From positions 1-64,000 of the forward strand of contig CANLSM010000015.1 of the NCBI GenBank assembly GCA_947493745.1: DNA of 64,000 nt. The letters run 5' to 3'. Both the position numbers and the translations under genes were made by a program. Of the stretch, positions 1-8,419 are shown piece after piece (the stretch's first letter is position 1; each line of letters begins with the position of its first letter). A model generated the notes under the pieces. That model did not search any database and had not been told where the DNA came from. It saw only the letters and a program-made list of their open reading frames with translations. The DNA is from an uncultured Paracoccaceae bacterium. GTDB taxonomy: Bacteria > Pseudomonadota > Alphaproteobacteria > Rhodobacterales > Rhodobacteraceae.

Positions 1-35
1 TCAGTGGCTACGATGAGCAACAAACCCTCTCTTAG

Positions 36-1487
36 CAAATAGCCCTATTTGGACCCATAAACGCTGACGGCAGACAGTTCGGCTCGGTCGACATGACCGC
101 GCGGCTCGATGAGATCAAGCGCGAGATTACGGCCCAGCTCAAGGGAGCCGGTTCCGGGACCGCCAAGGCAGACACAGCCCGGTCTCGCATTGCAGGGCTG
201 TTCCGCAAATCCCCACGCAAGGCAATCGAGCAAGAGGGCGATATCCGGTTGCGCGAGGTCGAGGCGATGCGCGATCGCATCCGCGGTCTCTATGGCGTGC
301 CCGACAATCCCAATGACATCTGGGTGCGCGGCGGCCGGGTCATGCGCACGCTTTCCTATTCCGGGCTTCTGGGCGGCGTCACGCTCTCAGCCCTGCCCGA
401 TATTGCAGGCGTGGTCGGGCGCAACGGCTATGAAGCGATGCTGGGGGCCAGCGCGCCGCGCCGGTTGATCCAGGCCGCCCGGCAATCGGCCGACCTGGCT
501 GCGGCGTCCGAATGGCTGCTGAATGCGCGCGCCATGCGGCTCAATGAGCTGATGAACCCCTATAGCAAGGTGGGTGGCTTTGAGCGCGGGGTGGCCGAGA
601 TCGGCCGGGGCTTTGGCTGGGCCAATGGCATGATCCCGTGGAATACCGCCTGGAAATCGCTTGCAGGCGCGCTCTCGATGTCAGGTGCCGCCAAGGCCGC
701 CAAGGCGGTGCAGACAGGCACCGCCACAAAGGCCCAGATCCGGCGGCTGGCCGAGAACGGCATTGATCTGACCATGGCCGGTCGCATTGCCGATCAGCTT
801 GACCGGTTCGGCGATACGCGCGGTCGGATCTGGTTCAGCAATGCGCGCGACTGGACCGACCCCGATGCCTTCCTGGCCTTCCGCGGCCTGATGACCCGCG
901 AGATGGACATCTCGATCATCACGCCCGGTCAGGACAAGCCGCTCTTCTGGTCAAAGGAAGCCGGCAAGTTCCTCTTCCAGTTCAAGTCCTTTGCCATCTC
1001 GGCCAATCACCGGATCCTCCTGTCCGGGCTGCAGCGCGCGGATGCCAATGTGGCAGCCCAAGTGATGATCGCGATCACACTGGGCGGCGTGGTCTCCAAT
1101 CTCAAGGCCGACATTGGCAACTGGTCGCGCAAGGAGGGCGCTGCCTTCTATGCCGATGCGCTGGATCGCTCAGGCCTCGCAGGCTGGATATTCGAGGCCA
1201 ATGCGCTCTCTGAGGCCGCCACCTCCGGCCGCCTCGGGATCTCGGCTGTCACCGGCGAGCGGCTGTCGCGCTTCCAGAGCCGCTCGCAACTCCTCGGCCT
1301 CGCCGGGCCCAATGTCGATCTCGGCATGAACATCATGTCCGCCACCGCCGCCGCCTCCCGCGGCGAACTCAGGCAGAGTGACGTTGGAAGGGTGATGAGT
1401 GCGGTGCCAGGCCAGAACCTGCCGTATCTGCTGTGGCTCAGTGAACGGGTCGAAGAAGGTCTGGGCGAGATGGTCGGGGCGGAGTGA
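36..1487 (+). pseudogene. C-terminal remnant of a podovirus-like internal virion protein
   Basis: The frame is open from a stop at 33-35 to 1487, with the first ATG at 93 (464 residues). The codons between 36 and 93 read as ordinary coding sequence and no convincing ribosome binding site precedes 93, so this looks like the tail of a much larger protein whose N-terminal part is lost or out of frame. The composition is Ala/Gly/Arg-rich with an amphipathic and hydrophobic central part, and no catalytic motif is visible. The end of the protein resembles the C-terminal region of large internal virion or ejection proteins of T7-like podoviruses that infect roseobacters; this is from family memory and was not searched. 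The tail-fibre gene at 2442 supports a podovirus structural module. The alternative is an intact phage gene starting at 93. Confidence 0.55.
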
Positions 1488-1620
1488 GGGGGGAGGTTGT
1501 ATAAAGTGGACATGGAGTGCCTCAAATTAATCAACTTTTAACCAAAGTTCAGGCTCATAGTTTCGTGTATAGATTGTTTTAGTAATCAGTGCCCGGTGTT
1601 TTTGCGTAGACAACATTTAG

Positions 1621-1830
1621 GTGGAGTTGGTTATGAATAGGCGGCCTTTGGGCTGGGTGGTTCACGTTCTTGAGGATATTGAGAACACGCTCAATCAGCA
1701 GAAACGGGAAGATATTGCATCAGATATTAGAGGGTTGCTTTCCAAGCATCATGGAACACTTCTTGAAGTATCAGAAGATGATTTTTATCTTCGAGCTACA
1801 CATAACTGCAAGACAATAGGGCAATGTTGA
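1621..1830 (+). CDS. Small hypothetical protein in an AT-rich insertion
   Basis: This frame encodes 69 residues from GTG at 1621, or 65 from ATG at 1633. I do not recognise it. It is charged and soluble-looking, with a Leu/Ile-rich helical first half and no signal peptide or membrane segment. Base composition from about 1510 to 2350 is clearly more AT-rich than the phage genes on either side, so it is probably cargo inserted between the virion-protein and tail-fibre genes. It lies just beyond the end of the oppositely oriented histidine-kinase fragment. It could be non-coding chance. Confidence 0.35.
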   Translation: MELVMNRRPLGWVVHVLEDIENTLNQQKREDIASDIRGLLSKHHGTLLEVSEDDFYLRATHNCKTIGQC

Positions 1831-1871
1831 AAACGAGTCGATCTGGTTCAGAGTTGAGTTGCTATTTATAG

Positions 1872-2349
1872 CTAGCTGATTTTCGGTGCGTAACTGACAG
1901 TTGGTTCTGTTGGGGCAAAAGCTGGTAGAACTATTCTTACACTCGTGCCTGAGCCCAATGTGTTTGAAATATCCAATCCGCCTCCAGATTGCTCGGCAAA
2001 CCCCTTAGCCATTGAGAGACTCAGACCGAAACCGGCTCCGAATTCTTTTTGTTGTGAAGAATGGTTCGGTGACTCTTGGGATCGTTTCATGTGATATACT
2101 CGACCCTGTGTCGCTAACAACAATTTGCACATATCTTCCAGGTGAATCGACAGGGGAGGAAACTATCCTTGCTCGCTTCAATATCTCAGTCGAAGCCATG
2201 CCGTACGAAATGAGAACATTGCCCTCGTTGCACATTGTCTCAGAGGCATTGATTAAACAGCTCAGCAAAGCTTTATTAAGTTGTCGTTCATCGCAATAGT
2301 GAACCGTGCCGGGTTTGCCGGAGAAAACGCCCAACCTTGGTTTAGTCAA
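1872..2349 (-). pseudogene. Frameshifted histidine-kinase ATPase-domain fragment
   Basis: Two overlapping frames on the minus strand together make the HATPase_c half of a sensor histidine kinase. The first (2349 down to about 2050) carries an N-box-like segment, NKALLSCLINASE, and a G1 box, VSDTG, followed by EPFFTTK. The second (to 1872) carries the G2 box, GAGFGLSLSMAKGF, and the C-terminal strand, GSGTSVRIVLPA. Removing one A from the A-run (T-run at 2046-2050 on the plus strand) fuses FFTTK directly to EFGAGFGLS, so a single-base insertion explains the break. The sensor and dimerisation domains are also missing. The fragment lies in the AT-rich island and is presumably dead cargo. Confidence 0.75.
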
Positions 2350-2441
2350 GATAGACTTCCGCTCAATTTTTTTTCCCGTGCATTGAGCCCGCCCCGTTAG
2401 AGCCCTGAGACTGTGGCCATGCTGGCACCTGGTCTCATCCG

Positions 2442-3716
2442 ATGACGCTCCCGTTCAATGATCGCTATGTGACGTACGATCCGCTGGTTCCGACTACGAC
2501 CTTCGATGTGGACTTCCCGATCTTCTCCACGGCCGATCTCGAAGTGCTGATCGACGGGGTGGCGACGCTGGACTTCACGGTGACCGCCAGCTTCGTGCAG
2601 GGCAAGTCGGTCGATGCCCAGGTGATCCTGACCGAGGCTGTCACGGGCGTGACGCTGGAGATCTTCGGCAATCGCGATCCGCGCCGCGATGAGGATGTCA
2701 GTGCCGGTGGCGCGGATTTCATCGACAAGACCGAAGCCGATCTGGAAGCCATTGTGGCCACCACCCAGGAAGTGCTGCGCGATGCCAGACGGGCGCTGCT
2801 GCTGCCGGTGGGCGAGACCGGGGCCATCGCCACAGGCATTCCGGTCGGCAGGACGCTGATCAAGACCGAGAGCGGCTTTGGGGCCGGGCCCGATGCCACG
2901 GACATTCTGAATGCCACGCCAGCGGCGGCTGCGGCCGCTGCTTCAGCTTTGGCCGCCGAGACCAGTGCAAGCGAAGCAGAAGCCTCAGCCATCGCAGCCG
3001 AAGCCTCGGCCACAGCCGCCCAGGCGACCGCTCAGGTGGTGGCCGATGCGGTGCCACGGTTTCTCGGCGAGCGCTATGTGACGGCCAATGAGACCTACAT
3101 GCCGGCAGCCGAGGTCACGATGTTTGATGTCGAGATGGTCGGGGCTGGATCGGGCGGTTCTGGCTGTCCAACTTCTGCGGCCGGGGCCCGTTCCGCCGCC
3201 GGTGCGCCAGGCGGGGCCGGGGCTTACGGGCGCAGGCGCATCACCAACGTAGAAGCCTCTTACGACATCGTCATCGGAGCCGCTGGCACAGGCGGGGCGG
3301 TGAACGCGGAAGGCACGTCCGGCACTGCGACCACCTTCACCGGCGCGGTCCTCGGCACGCTGAGTTGCGGCGGTGGTGTTTCCTCGGACGCCATTCTGCC
3401 CTCGACCACGGGTGATGCCCGGTTGTTGAGCTCTCCCGGGGGAGTGGCCACCGGTCCGTTTGATCTCAGCCTGCCCGGAGCCATGGACGGAGTGCTGCTG
3501 ATCATCGGCGGGTTGCTCTTCGGGATCTGCAAGGGCGGTGACACACCGCTCGGGGCAGGCGGGGTGAACAGCTCGGCCGTGGCTTTGCAGCGCGACGCGG
3601 AAGGCTTTGGCGCGGGCGGCTATGGCGGTATCAGCGAGAATGCCAGCACCTCGCGCAGACCCGGCGGCGATGGCAGGCCGGGTCTCATCATCCTCCGCGA
3701 ATACGGAACAGGGTGA
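2442..3716 (+). CDS. Phage tail fibre protein
   Basis: The 424-residue protein has three zones. Residues 1-90 are a beta-rich head resembling the N-terminal baseplate/tail-attachment domain of T7-type tail fibres. Residues about 95-205 are helical and include an Ala-rich repeat (AAEASA-type) typical of coiled stalks. Residues about 210-424 form a glycine-rich domain, with runs such as GAGSGGSG and GGAGAYG, seen at the distal end of many fibres. It probably recognises the host surface. It sits directly upstream of a lysis-like module, as in podovirus genomes. The start was chosen as the first ATG that gives the complete head domain. Confidence 0.7.
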   Translation: MTLPFNDRYVTYDPLVPTTTFDVDFPIFSTADLEVLIDGVATLDFTVTASFVQGKSVDAQVILTEAVTGVTLEIFGNRDPRRDEDVSAGGADFIDKTEADLEAIVATTQEVLRDARRALLLPVGETGAIATGIPVGRTLIKTESGFGAGPDATDILNATPAAAAAAASALAAETSASEAEASAIAAEASATAAQATAQVVADAVPRFLGERYVTANETYMPAAEVTMFDVEMVGAGSGGSGCPTSAAGARSAAGAPGGAGAYGRRRITNVEASYDIVIGAAGTGGAVNAEGTSGTATTFTGAVLGTLSCGGGVSSDAILPSTTGDARLLSSPGGVATGPFDLSLPGAMDGVLLIIGGLLFGICKGGDTPLGAGGVNSSAVALQRDAEGFGAGGYGGISENASTSRRPGGDGRPGLIILREYGTG

Positions 3717-3722
3717 TGGCTC

Positions 3723-4025
3723 ATGCTTGAGACCGCTGACAAGGCCTTTGGGGCCCTCATCGAGACCGGATTGCTGGGTGTGCTCCTGGTGATTGCCATG
3801 GTGGCGCTCTACCTGATGTATCGCCACAACCAGACCCTGCAGGCGCGCCTGTCCAGCGAGCTGCGCGGCATCATCGAGCAGCAGTCGAGTGAGCTGCGTG
3901 CCATCATCGAACAGCAGGTGACGGCCACACTGCAGGCCGCCAATGCGCTCAGAGAGAACGCCAAGGCGATCGAAGACAATACGCGTCTGGTCCAGGAGTT
4001 CATGCTGCGCCGGGAGAACCGCTGA
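3723..4025 (+). CDS. Small phage membrane protein with coiled coil, possible holin or spanin
   Basis: The 100-residue protein has one strong membrane segment at about residues 16-35, followed by a long charged helix containing an imperfect tandem repeat (SSELRGIIEQQ, then SSELRAIIEQQ) and a basic tail. It lies 6 bases after the tail-fibre gene, and its stop overlaps the next start by one base. Position between fibre and amidase genes suggests a lysis role (holin or spanin-like inner-membrane component). This is inference from context; no signature was recognised. Confidence 0.5.
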   Translation: MLETADKAFGALIETGLLGVLLVIAMVALYLMYRHNQTLQARLSSELRGIIEQQSSELRAIIEQQVTATLQAANALRENAKAIEDNTRLVQEFMLRRENR

Positions 4026-4225
4026 TGTTCGGGCTCCGCAAACCACATCCACCCAAGCTGCAGACCCCGACAGTCCAGGATCTGAGCGAGGCCAGGGCAC
4101 AGGCTGACACTGCGCTGCGCGAAGCCCAGGCCCTGCTGCGCGCAGCTCAGAAGCGGCGCTGTGCGCTGCTTACTCTGATCCATCTCAGACAGCAAAAGGG
4201 GAGTTCATGTCCAGGATCGCAATAG
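4025..4225 (+). CDS. Small phage protein of unknown function
   Basis: The 66-residue basic protein begins on the last base of the preceding gene's stop codon. Residues about 15-50 are Ala/Arg/Leu-rich and probably a coiled coil. Its 3' end overlaps the amidase start at 4207. I do not recognise the family. Position suggests membership of the lysis cassette. Confidence 0.45.
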   Translation: MFGLRKPHPPKLQTPTVQDLSEARAQADTALREAQALLRAAQKRRCALLTLIHLRQQKGSSCPGSQ

Positions 4226-4270
4226 TCATCGGCCACAATGCCAAATCACAGGGGGCGCGGCGTGTCACCG
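4207..4270 (+). pseudogene. N-terminal stump of a phage N-acetylmuramoyl-L-alanine amidase
   Basis: The first 17 codons, MSRIAIVIGHNAKSQGA, match the opening of phage and prophage amidase-type endolysins as I remember them (a first strand followed by GHNAKSQGA). A few more codons (RRVTD) may also belong to it. After about 4270 the frame runs into sequence that reads, on the other strand, as a methyltransferase fragment. Nearly all of the catalytic domain is therefore missing, and no lysis activity is expected. Confidence 0.5.
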
Positions 4271-4371
4271 ATGCTCCTCTCATCCACATCGCCGTCAGCA
4301 ATCAGACCTGCCTTTATGAGTTCTCCGAGCCAGGCAGCCGTCTTCCTGTCGTTCTCGTTGTAGTAGACCCT
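4246..4371 (-). pseudogene. N-terminal stump of a phage DNA cytosine methyltransferase-type gene
   Basis: About 40 minus-strand codons read YYNENDRKTAAWLGELIK followed by a segment ending DERSIGD. This resembles the characteristic opening of phage C5-cytosine methylases, which in the family continues into the FAGIGG cofactor motif. Here a stop follows within six codons and the catalytic part is absent. No good start codon lies immediately upstream. It faces the amidase stump head-on, so the 3' parts of both genes appear to have been lost in one deletion. Identification is from remembered family sequence. Confidence 0.5.
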
Positions 4372-4423
4372 GGGAGCGGTCAACCGGACCACCGATACAT
4401 GCCGCCCAAGACCCCTGTCGGCC

Positions 4424-4921
4424 TCACCGCACTTCTCCCAGCGGAATGCGGATGCGCAAGGCCAGAACGCCCTTGGTGCGATCATTGACGAAAGGGGCGA
4501 GGGTCAGGTGAACCGGGCCGTAAGAGACATGAATCCCGCCAACCGGCACCACATCGCCAACGGCCAGTCGGCTCGGGCTGCGGCCGCCCGGATAGGTGGA
4601 GATCCCGGTACCGTAGCCGATGCGAACGCCGCCTCCCACGTCCCAGTCATGCTCCCGATAGGCATAGACCGAGATGTCCTCATAGGAGTTCTCGAAAGCG
4701 CCCACCGAGTACCGGACGCCCGGTCGCCAGCTGTCCCACACCAGGGCAGCTCCGGGGTTCACTTCATTGAAGCCTCGGCCGTCATTGACCCGCTCATCGT
4801 CGGCGCGGATGTGATGGGACCCGACAATGAGATCAACGGCATCGGGCTTGTTGTCGGCACAGGCCGTGAGGAGGAGGGTAACCAGGGCAACAGCCATGCC
4901 CGAAGATGGCGTCTTCTTCAT
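4424..4921 (-). CDS. Predicted outer-membrane lipoprotein
   Basis: The start is taken at ATG 4921, giving 165 residues and a clear lipoprotein signal: MKK, a hydrophobic core, and lipobox LTAC at about residues 18-21. An upstream in-frame start would bury this signal. The mature part alternates polar and hydrophobic residues with many Gly/Tyr/Trp and ends in a strand-like IRIPLGEVR, which suggests a small beta-barrel or beta-sandwich. Similar proteins occur in phages and prophages as accessory genes. It may modify the host surface, but the function is unknown. It is transcribed away from tRNA-Glu on the same strand as the methyltransferase stump. Confidence 0.6.
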   Translation of the reverse strand: MKKTPSSGMAVALVTLLLTACADNKPDAVDLIVGSHHIRADDERVNDGRGFNEVNPGAALVWDSWRPGVRYSVGAFENSYEDISVYAYREHDWDVGGGVRIGYGTGISTYPGGRSPSRLAVGDVVPVGGIHVSYGPVHLTLAPFVNDRTKGVLALRIRIPLGEVR

Positions 4922-5134
4922 CGAACTGTGCCCAACAATGCGACAAGTTTCTAAAAGGAATGATTCTGCGGCCCAGTTCAGTGAAGCAGCTTGAGATTTG
5001 ACAGGAGTTTCTGGAGCAGATTTTGCAGGAATTTGTGGGGGACACGAGCCGCTAACCGCTTGGAAACACATACACGACTTAGGCGGGCCGTGGGGGACGC
5101 ACCGGATTGAAATTGTTACATTTTTCGTGTTTTT

Positions 5135-5210
5135 TGGCACGCCCAACGGGACTCGAACCCGTGTTTCCGCCGTGAAAGGGCGGCGTCCTAGACCACTAGA
5201 CGATGGGCGC
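5135..5210 (-). tRNA. tRNA-Glu (TTC)
   Basis: The minus strand folds as a 76-base cloverleaf. Acceptor GCGCCCA pairs with TGGGCGT, the D-arm is of the ATCGTCTAGTGG type found in glutamate tRNAs, the anticodon stem CCGCC/GGCGG encloses a loop with TTC, and the T-arm carries GGTTCGAGTCC. The discriminator G and CCA are encoded at 5135-5138. Its 3' end faces the prophage remnant, consistent with use as the integration site. Confidence 0.95.
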
Positions 5211-5290
5211 GCAGGACTTTCCGTGAGGACGGTGTCTACTGGAAGGACTTGGGTGGTTCAAGCGTCTTTTGAGGCCTCGAGTCAAAAAAG

Positions 5291-7042
5291 TCAGGAAACC
5301 GGAGCCGCGTCTTCAACCCGCAGTTTTGCCTTTCTCCGACCGCCCCAGTCGTCGATCTCCAACCGGCCCGCAATGTGAAAGGGCTGCCCGGAATGAGACT
5401 CCAGCACCGGACCAAGCGCGGATTTGAATGCACCGAACGCGATGGCGTCCAGTTTCCCCGGCCCATCGGTCAGGGTCAGGCGCAGATGATCCTCACCGGC
5501 GCGCTTGGCAAAACTCACCCTGACATCCTGGAGCGCAAACCGGGGGGCAGGGGACCCGGCCCCGAACGGTCCGACGGCCTCGATGCTCTCGATGAGTTCC
5601 ACCGTCGCGCCACCGGGCGCCAGTGTTCCATCGAGTTTCAGGGCCTTCGGACCCGACTTTGCAGCCCCTTGACGGTCCAGCAACTCGGCCAGCCGGGCCA
5701 TTGCTTCCTCCATCCGGCCCGCCTCGACCGTAAGGCCCGCGGCCATCTTGTGCCCGCCGCCTTTCAACAGATGCCCCTCGGCTACGCAGCGGTGTACGGA
5801 CGCGCCCAGATCAACACCGCTCACCGACCGGGCGGAGCCTTTGCCCTCGCCGCCGTCCAGCCCGATTACGGCGGCGGGACGGTTGTAAAGCTCCTTGAGC
5901 CTTGACGCGACAATTCCAACCACGCCGGGGTGCCAGCCTTCTCCGGCAGCCCAGACCAGCGCGCCTTCGGTGCCTCTTGCTTCGGCTTGATCGATGGCGG
6001 CATCGAGAACGCGCGCCTCGATCTCTCGGCGTTCGGTGTTAAGCTGGTCGAGCCGTGTGGCCAGCGCTTCGGCCTCCGACATGTCCGCTGTGGCAAGCAG
6101 CCGCGCGCCCAAATCGGCCGCTCCCACCCGCCCACCGGCATTCACCCTTGGTCCGAGCAGATAGCCCAGATGATAGGTGGCAGGTGCCGAGCGCATTCCG
6201 GCGATATCAGCGAGCGCGACAAGCCCCGGACGTGCGCGTCCCGCCATCACCTTCAGGCCCTGGCGCACCAGCGCCCGGTTGAAGCCGGTGAGCGGAGCGA
6301 CATCGGCAACTGTCGCCAGAGCCACGAGATCAAGCAGGGCCATCAGGTCCGGACCGGTCTGACCGGACGCACGCATCAGCCGATTGCAGGCCGCGAGCAT
6401 CAGGAAGACCACACCGGCGGCACAGAGATGGGCAAGCGTGCCGTCCTCGTCCTGACGGTTCGGGTTCACCACCGCAACAGCCTCGGGCAGCGTCTCGCCT
6501 GCCAGGTGGTGATCGAGAATGATGACATCGGCAGCGCGTGCTGCGGCAATCGGCTCGAAACTGAGTGTGCCGCAATCCACGCAGACGATCAGGTCATGAT
6601 CGGCTGCGAGCGCTTCCATCGCCGCGACGTTGGGGCCGTATCCTTCGTCGATCCGATCCGGAATATAGAGAGTCGCCCGATGTCCCATGTCGCGCAACCA
6701 GCTCAGCAACAGCGCAGCAGACGCACCGCCATCGACATCATAGTCGGCGAAGATGGCAATCTGCTCACGCTTGTCGAGTGCCTGCACGAAGCGTGCCGCA
6801 GCCTTGTCCATGTCATGCAAACTGCTGGGGTCGGGCATTGTCGCGCGCATCGACGGCGCGAGGTATCCTTCGGCATCTTCCGCTTCCACACCGCGCATCG
6901 CCAGTAGTCGACCCATAATATCGGGCAGTCCGGTGCTTTGGGCGATACCTGCGCCGAGCCTCATGATCTCGGGGTCAGGGCCGATCCAGCGACGACCGGT
7001 GAGGGAGGTCTCGACACCCAGAAACCCCTCACCGTCACTCAT
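5291..7042 (-). CDS. recJ: Single-stranded-DNA-specific 5'-3' exonuclease RecJ
   Basis: The 583-residue protein is full length for RecJ, which degrades single-stranded DNA 5' to 3' in RecF-pathway recombination and mismatch/base-excision repair. DHH-phosphoesterase motifs are visible: FADYDVDG at 98-105, VDCGT at about 155-159 and DHH at 177-179. A DHHA1 domain with KGGGHKMAAG lies near residue 440, and the C-terminal part matches the RecJ OB-like region. The start codon overlaps the stop of the upstream membrane-protein gene by four bases, so the two are probably co-transcribed. Confidence 0.95.
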   Translation of the reverse strand: MSDGEGFLGVETSLTGRRWIGPDPEIMRLGAGIAQSTGLPDIMGRLLAMRGVEAEDAEGYLAPSMRATMPDPSSLHDMDKAAARFVQALDKREQIAIFADYDVDGGASAALLLSWLRDMGHRATLYIPDRIDEGYGPNVAAMEALAADHDLIVCVDCGTLSFEPIAAARAADVIILDHHLAGETLPEAVAVVNPNRQDEDGTLAHLCAAGVVFLMLAACNRLMRASGQTGPDLMALLDLVALATVADVAPLTGFNRALVRQGLKVMAGRARPGLVALADIAGMRSAPATYHLGYLLGPRVNAGGRVGAADLGARLLATADMSEAEALATRLDQLNTERREIEARVLDAAIDQAEARGTEGALVWAAGEGWHPGVVGIVASRLKELYNRPAAVIGLDGGEGKGSARSVSGVDLGASVHRCVAEGHLLKGGGHKMAAGLTVEAGRMEEAMARLAELLDRQGAAKSGPKALKLDGTLAPGGATVELIESIEAVGPFGAGSPAPRFALQDVRVSFAKRAGEDHLRLTLTDGPGKLDAIAFGAFKSALGPVLESHSGQPFHIAGRLEIDDWGGRRKAKLRVEDAAPVS

Positions 7043-7353
7043 TCATCGCTCCACTCATGTCGGTGTCTTGATGCTTTGCGGCCGACGCCGAACTCGGCGA
7101 GCACTGTTTTTGCAAAGATGGAGAAGGTGATGACGGTCCAGAAAATGGCGAAGACCGCCATCATGACCTGCCCGCCCTGAAGGCCGCGGATGATCATGGC
7201 GATACCGAATGCGACCATCCCGAACAGGATCACCGCCCCCACAAGATTGCCCTTGCGCGAGGTCTGTCTGTCGCCCGAGGGGTTTGTGGTGCTGGCCTGT
7301 CTGGTTGTGGGCACGTCCCCTGACTTGTCGCCGAACCCTACCTTGCGTGTCAT
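7039..7353 (-). CDS. Small two-helix membrane protein
   Basis: The 104-residue protein has a polar Ser/Thr/Lys-rich N-terminus, two membrane segments (about residues 37-57 and 62-82), and a basic tail with HRHEW. The family was not recognised. It lies between glpX (4 bases upstream) and recJ (4-base overlap), so it is probably the middle gene of a glpX-orf-recJ operon. No function can be assigned. Confidence 0.75.
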   Translation of the reverse strand: MTRKVGFGDKSGDVPTTRQASTTNPSGDRQTSRKGNLVGAVILFGMVAFGIAMIIRGLQGGQVMMAVFAIFWTVITFSIFAKTVLAEFGVGRKASRHRHEWSDE

Positions 7354-7357
7354 CGGT

Positions 7358-8326
7358 TCAGTGGTTGTTCTGGCGATAGATCAGGCGACGGACCGAGCCG
7401 GTCTTCGAGCGCATGAGGATCGTTTCGGTTTCCAGATAGTCGCCGTCGCGCTGTGCGCCCTTGACCAGCGACCCGTCGGTGACACCGGTGGCGGCGAAGA
7501 TCACGTCGGCTGTGACCATATCATCGCGGGTGTATATGCGGTCCAGATCCTCGATCCCGGCCTTCAGAGCCCGCCCGCGTTCATCATCATTGCGAAACAG
7601 CAGCCGTCCCTGGATCTGTCCGCCCATGCATTTCAGGGCCGAAGCTGCAAGCACGCCCTCGGGCGCACCGCCTGCACCCATGTACATGTCAATTCCGGTT
7701 TTCGCGGCCTCGGCGCAGTGGATGACGCCGGCGACGTCACCATCCGTGATCAGCCGGATCCGCGCGCCGCAGGCCCGGATTTCGGCGACCAGATCCTCGT
7801 GTCGCGGGCGCTCCAGCACGCAAACCATGATATCCGAGGATTCGCACCCCTTGGCCTTGGCAAGTGTCTCGATCCGCTCGGTCGGTGTCATGTCGAGGGA
7901 CACGATGCCTTCAGGATAGCCCGGCCCGATCGCGAGCTTGTCCATATAGACATCAGGAGCGTGCAGCATCGAGCCACGCGGCCCCATAGCGATCACCGCC
8001 AGTGCGTTTGGCATGTCCTTGGCAGTCAGAGTGGTGCCCTCCAGCGGGTCAAGGGCAATATCGACGCCTGGGCCGTTTCCGGTGCCAACCTCCTCGCCGA
8101 TATAGAGCATCGGGGCTTCGTCACGCTCTCCCTCACCGATTACCACGACGCCGGAAATGTCGAGCATGTCGAGCTGGGTGCGCATCGCATCGACAGCCGC
8201 CTGATCGGCGGCCTTCTCGTCCCCCTGACCGATCAGCCGTGCGCTGGCAATTGCCGCAGCCTCGGACACGCGGGCCAGGCCCAGCGAGAGCATACGGTCG
8301 GAGAAAATCTGGTCTTTGTCCGCCAT
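7358..8326 (-). CDS. glpX: Class II fructose-1,6-bisphosphatase
   Basis: This enzyme hydrolyses fructose-1,6-bisphosphate in gluconeogenesis and the Calvin-type pentose cycle. The 322-residue start at 8326 (MADKDQIFSDRML) was preferred to a TTG 20 codons upstream because class II enzymes begin about here and a purine-rich site precedes it. The metal- and substrate-binding motifs GEGERDEAP and DPLEGTT are present, as is the lithium-sensitive phosphatase fold. It heads a probable operon with the small membrane protein and recJ. hom lies 93 bases upstream on the same strand. Confidence 0.93.
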   Translation of the reverse strand: MADKDQIFSDRMLSLGLARVSEAAAIASARLIGQGDEKAADQAAVDAMRTQLDMLDISGVVVIGEGERDEAPMLYIGEEVGTGNGPGVDIALDPLEGTTLTAKDMPNALAVIAMGPRGSMLHAPDVYMDKLAIGPGYPEGIVSLDMTPTERIETLAKAKGCESSDIMVCVLERPRHEDLVAEIRACGARIRLITDGDVAGVIHCAEAAKTGIDMYMGAGGAPEGVLAASALKCMGGQIQGRLLFRNDDERGRALKAGIEDLDRIYTRDDMVTADVIFAATGVTDGSLVKGAQRDGDYLETETILMRSKTGSVRRLIYRQNNH

Positions 8327-8419
8327 CGTTCCGTCCCTTTCACGATCGTCTTTGTTCTTGGGGCCTATGGGCTGTGAGTGCATCAAGAAGATGCCCGTTT
8401 GGCAAGGATGTTCTGCCGC

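Noticed and set aside
2985-4100. Long open frame antisense to the tail-fibre gene and lysis module (371 codons)
   Set aside because: Its sequence is low-complexity His/Arg/Gly-rich, matches no family pattern, and the opposite strand carries coherent phage genes. It is a by-product of high GC and codon bias.
7190-8377. 395-codon open frame antisense to glpX
   Set aside because: The opposite strand encodes a full class II fructose bisphosphatase with all motifs; the antisense frame has no start site or family features.
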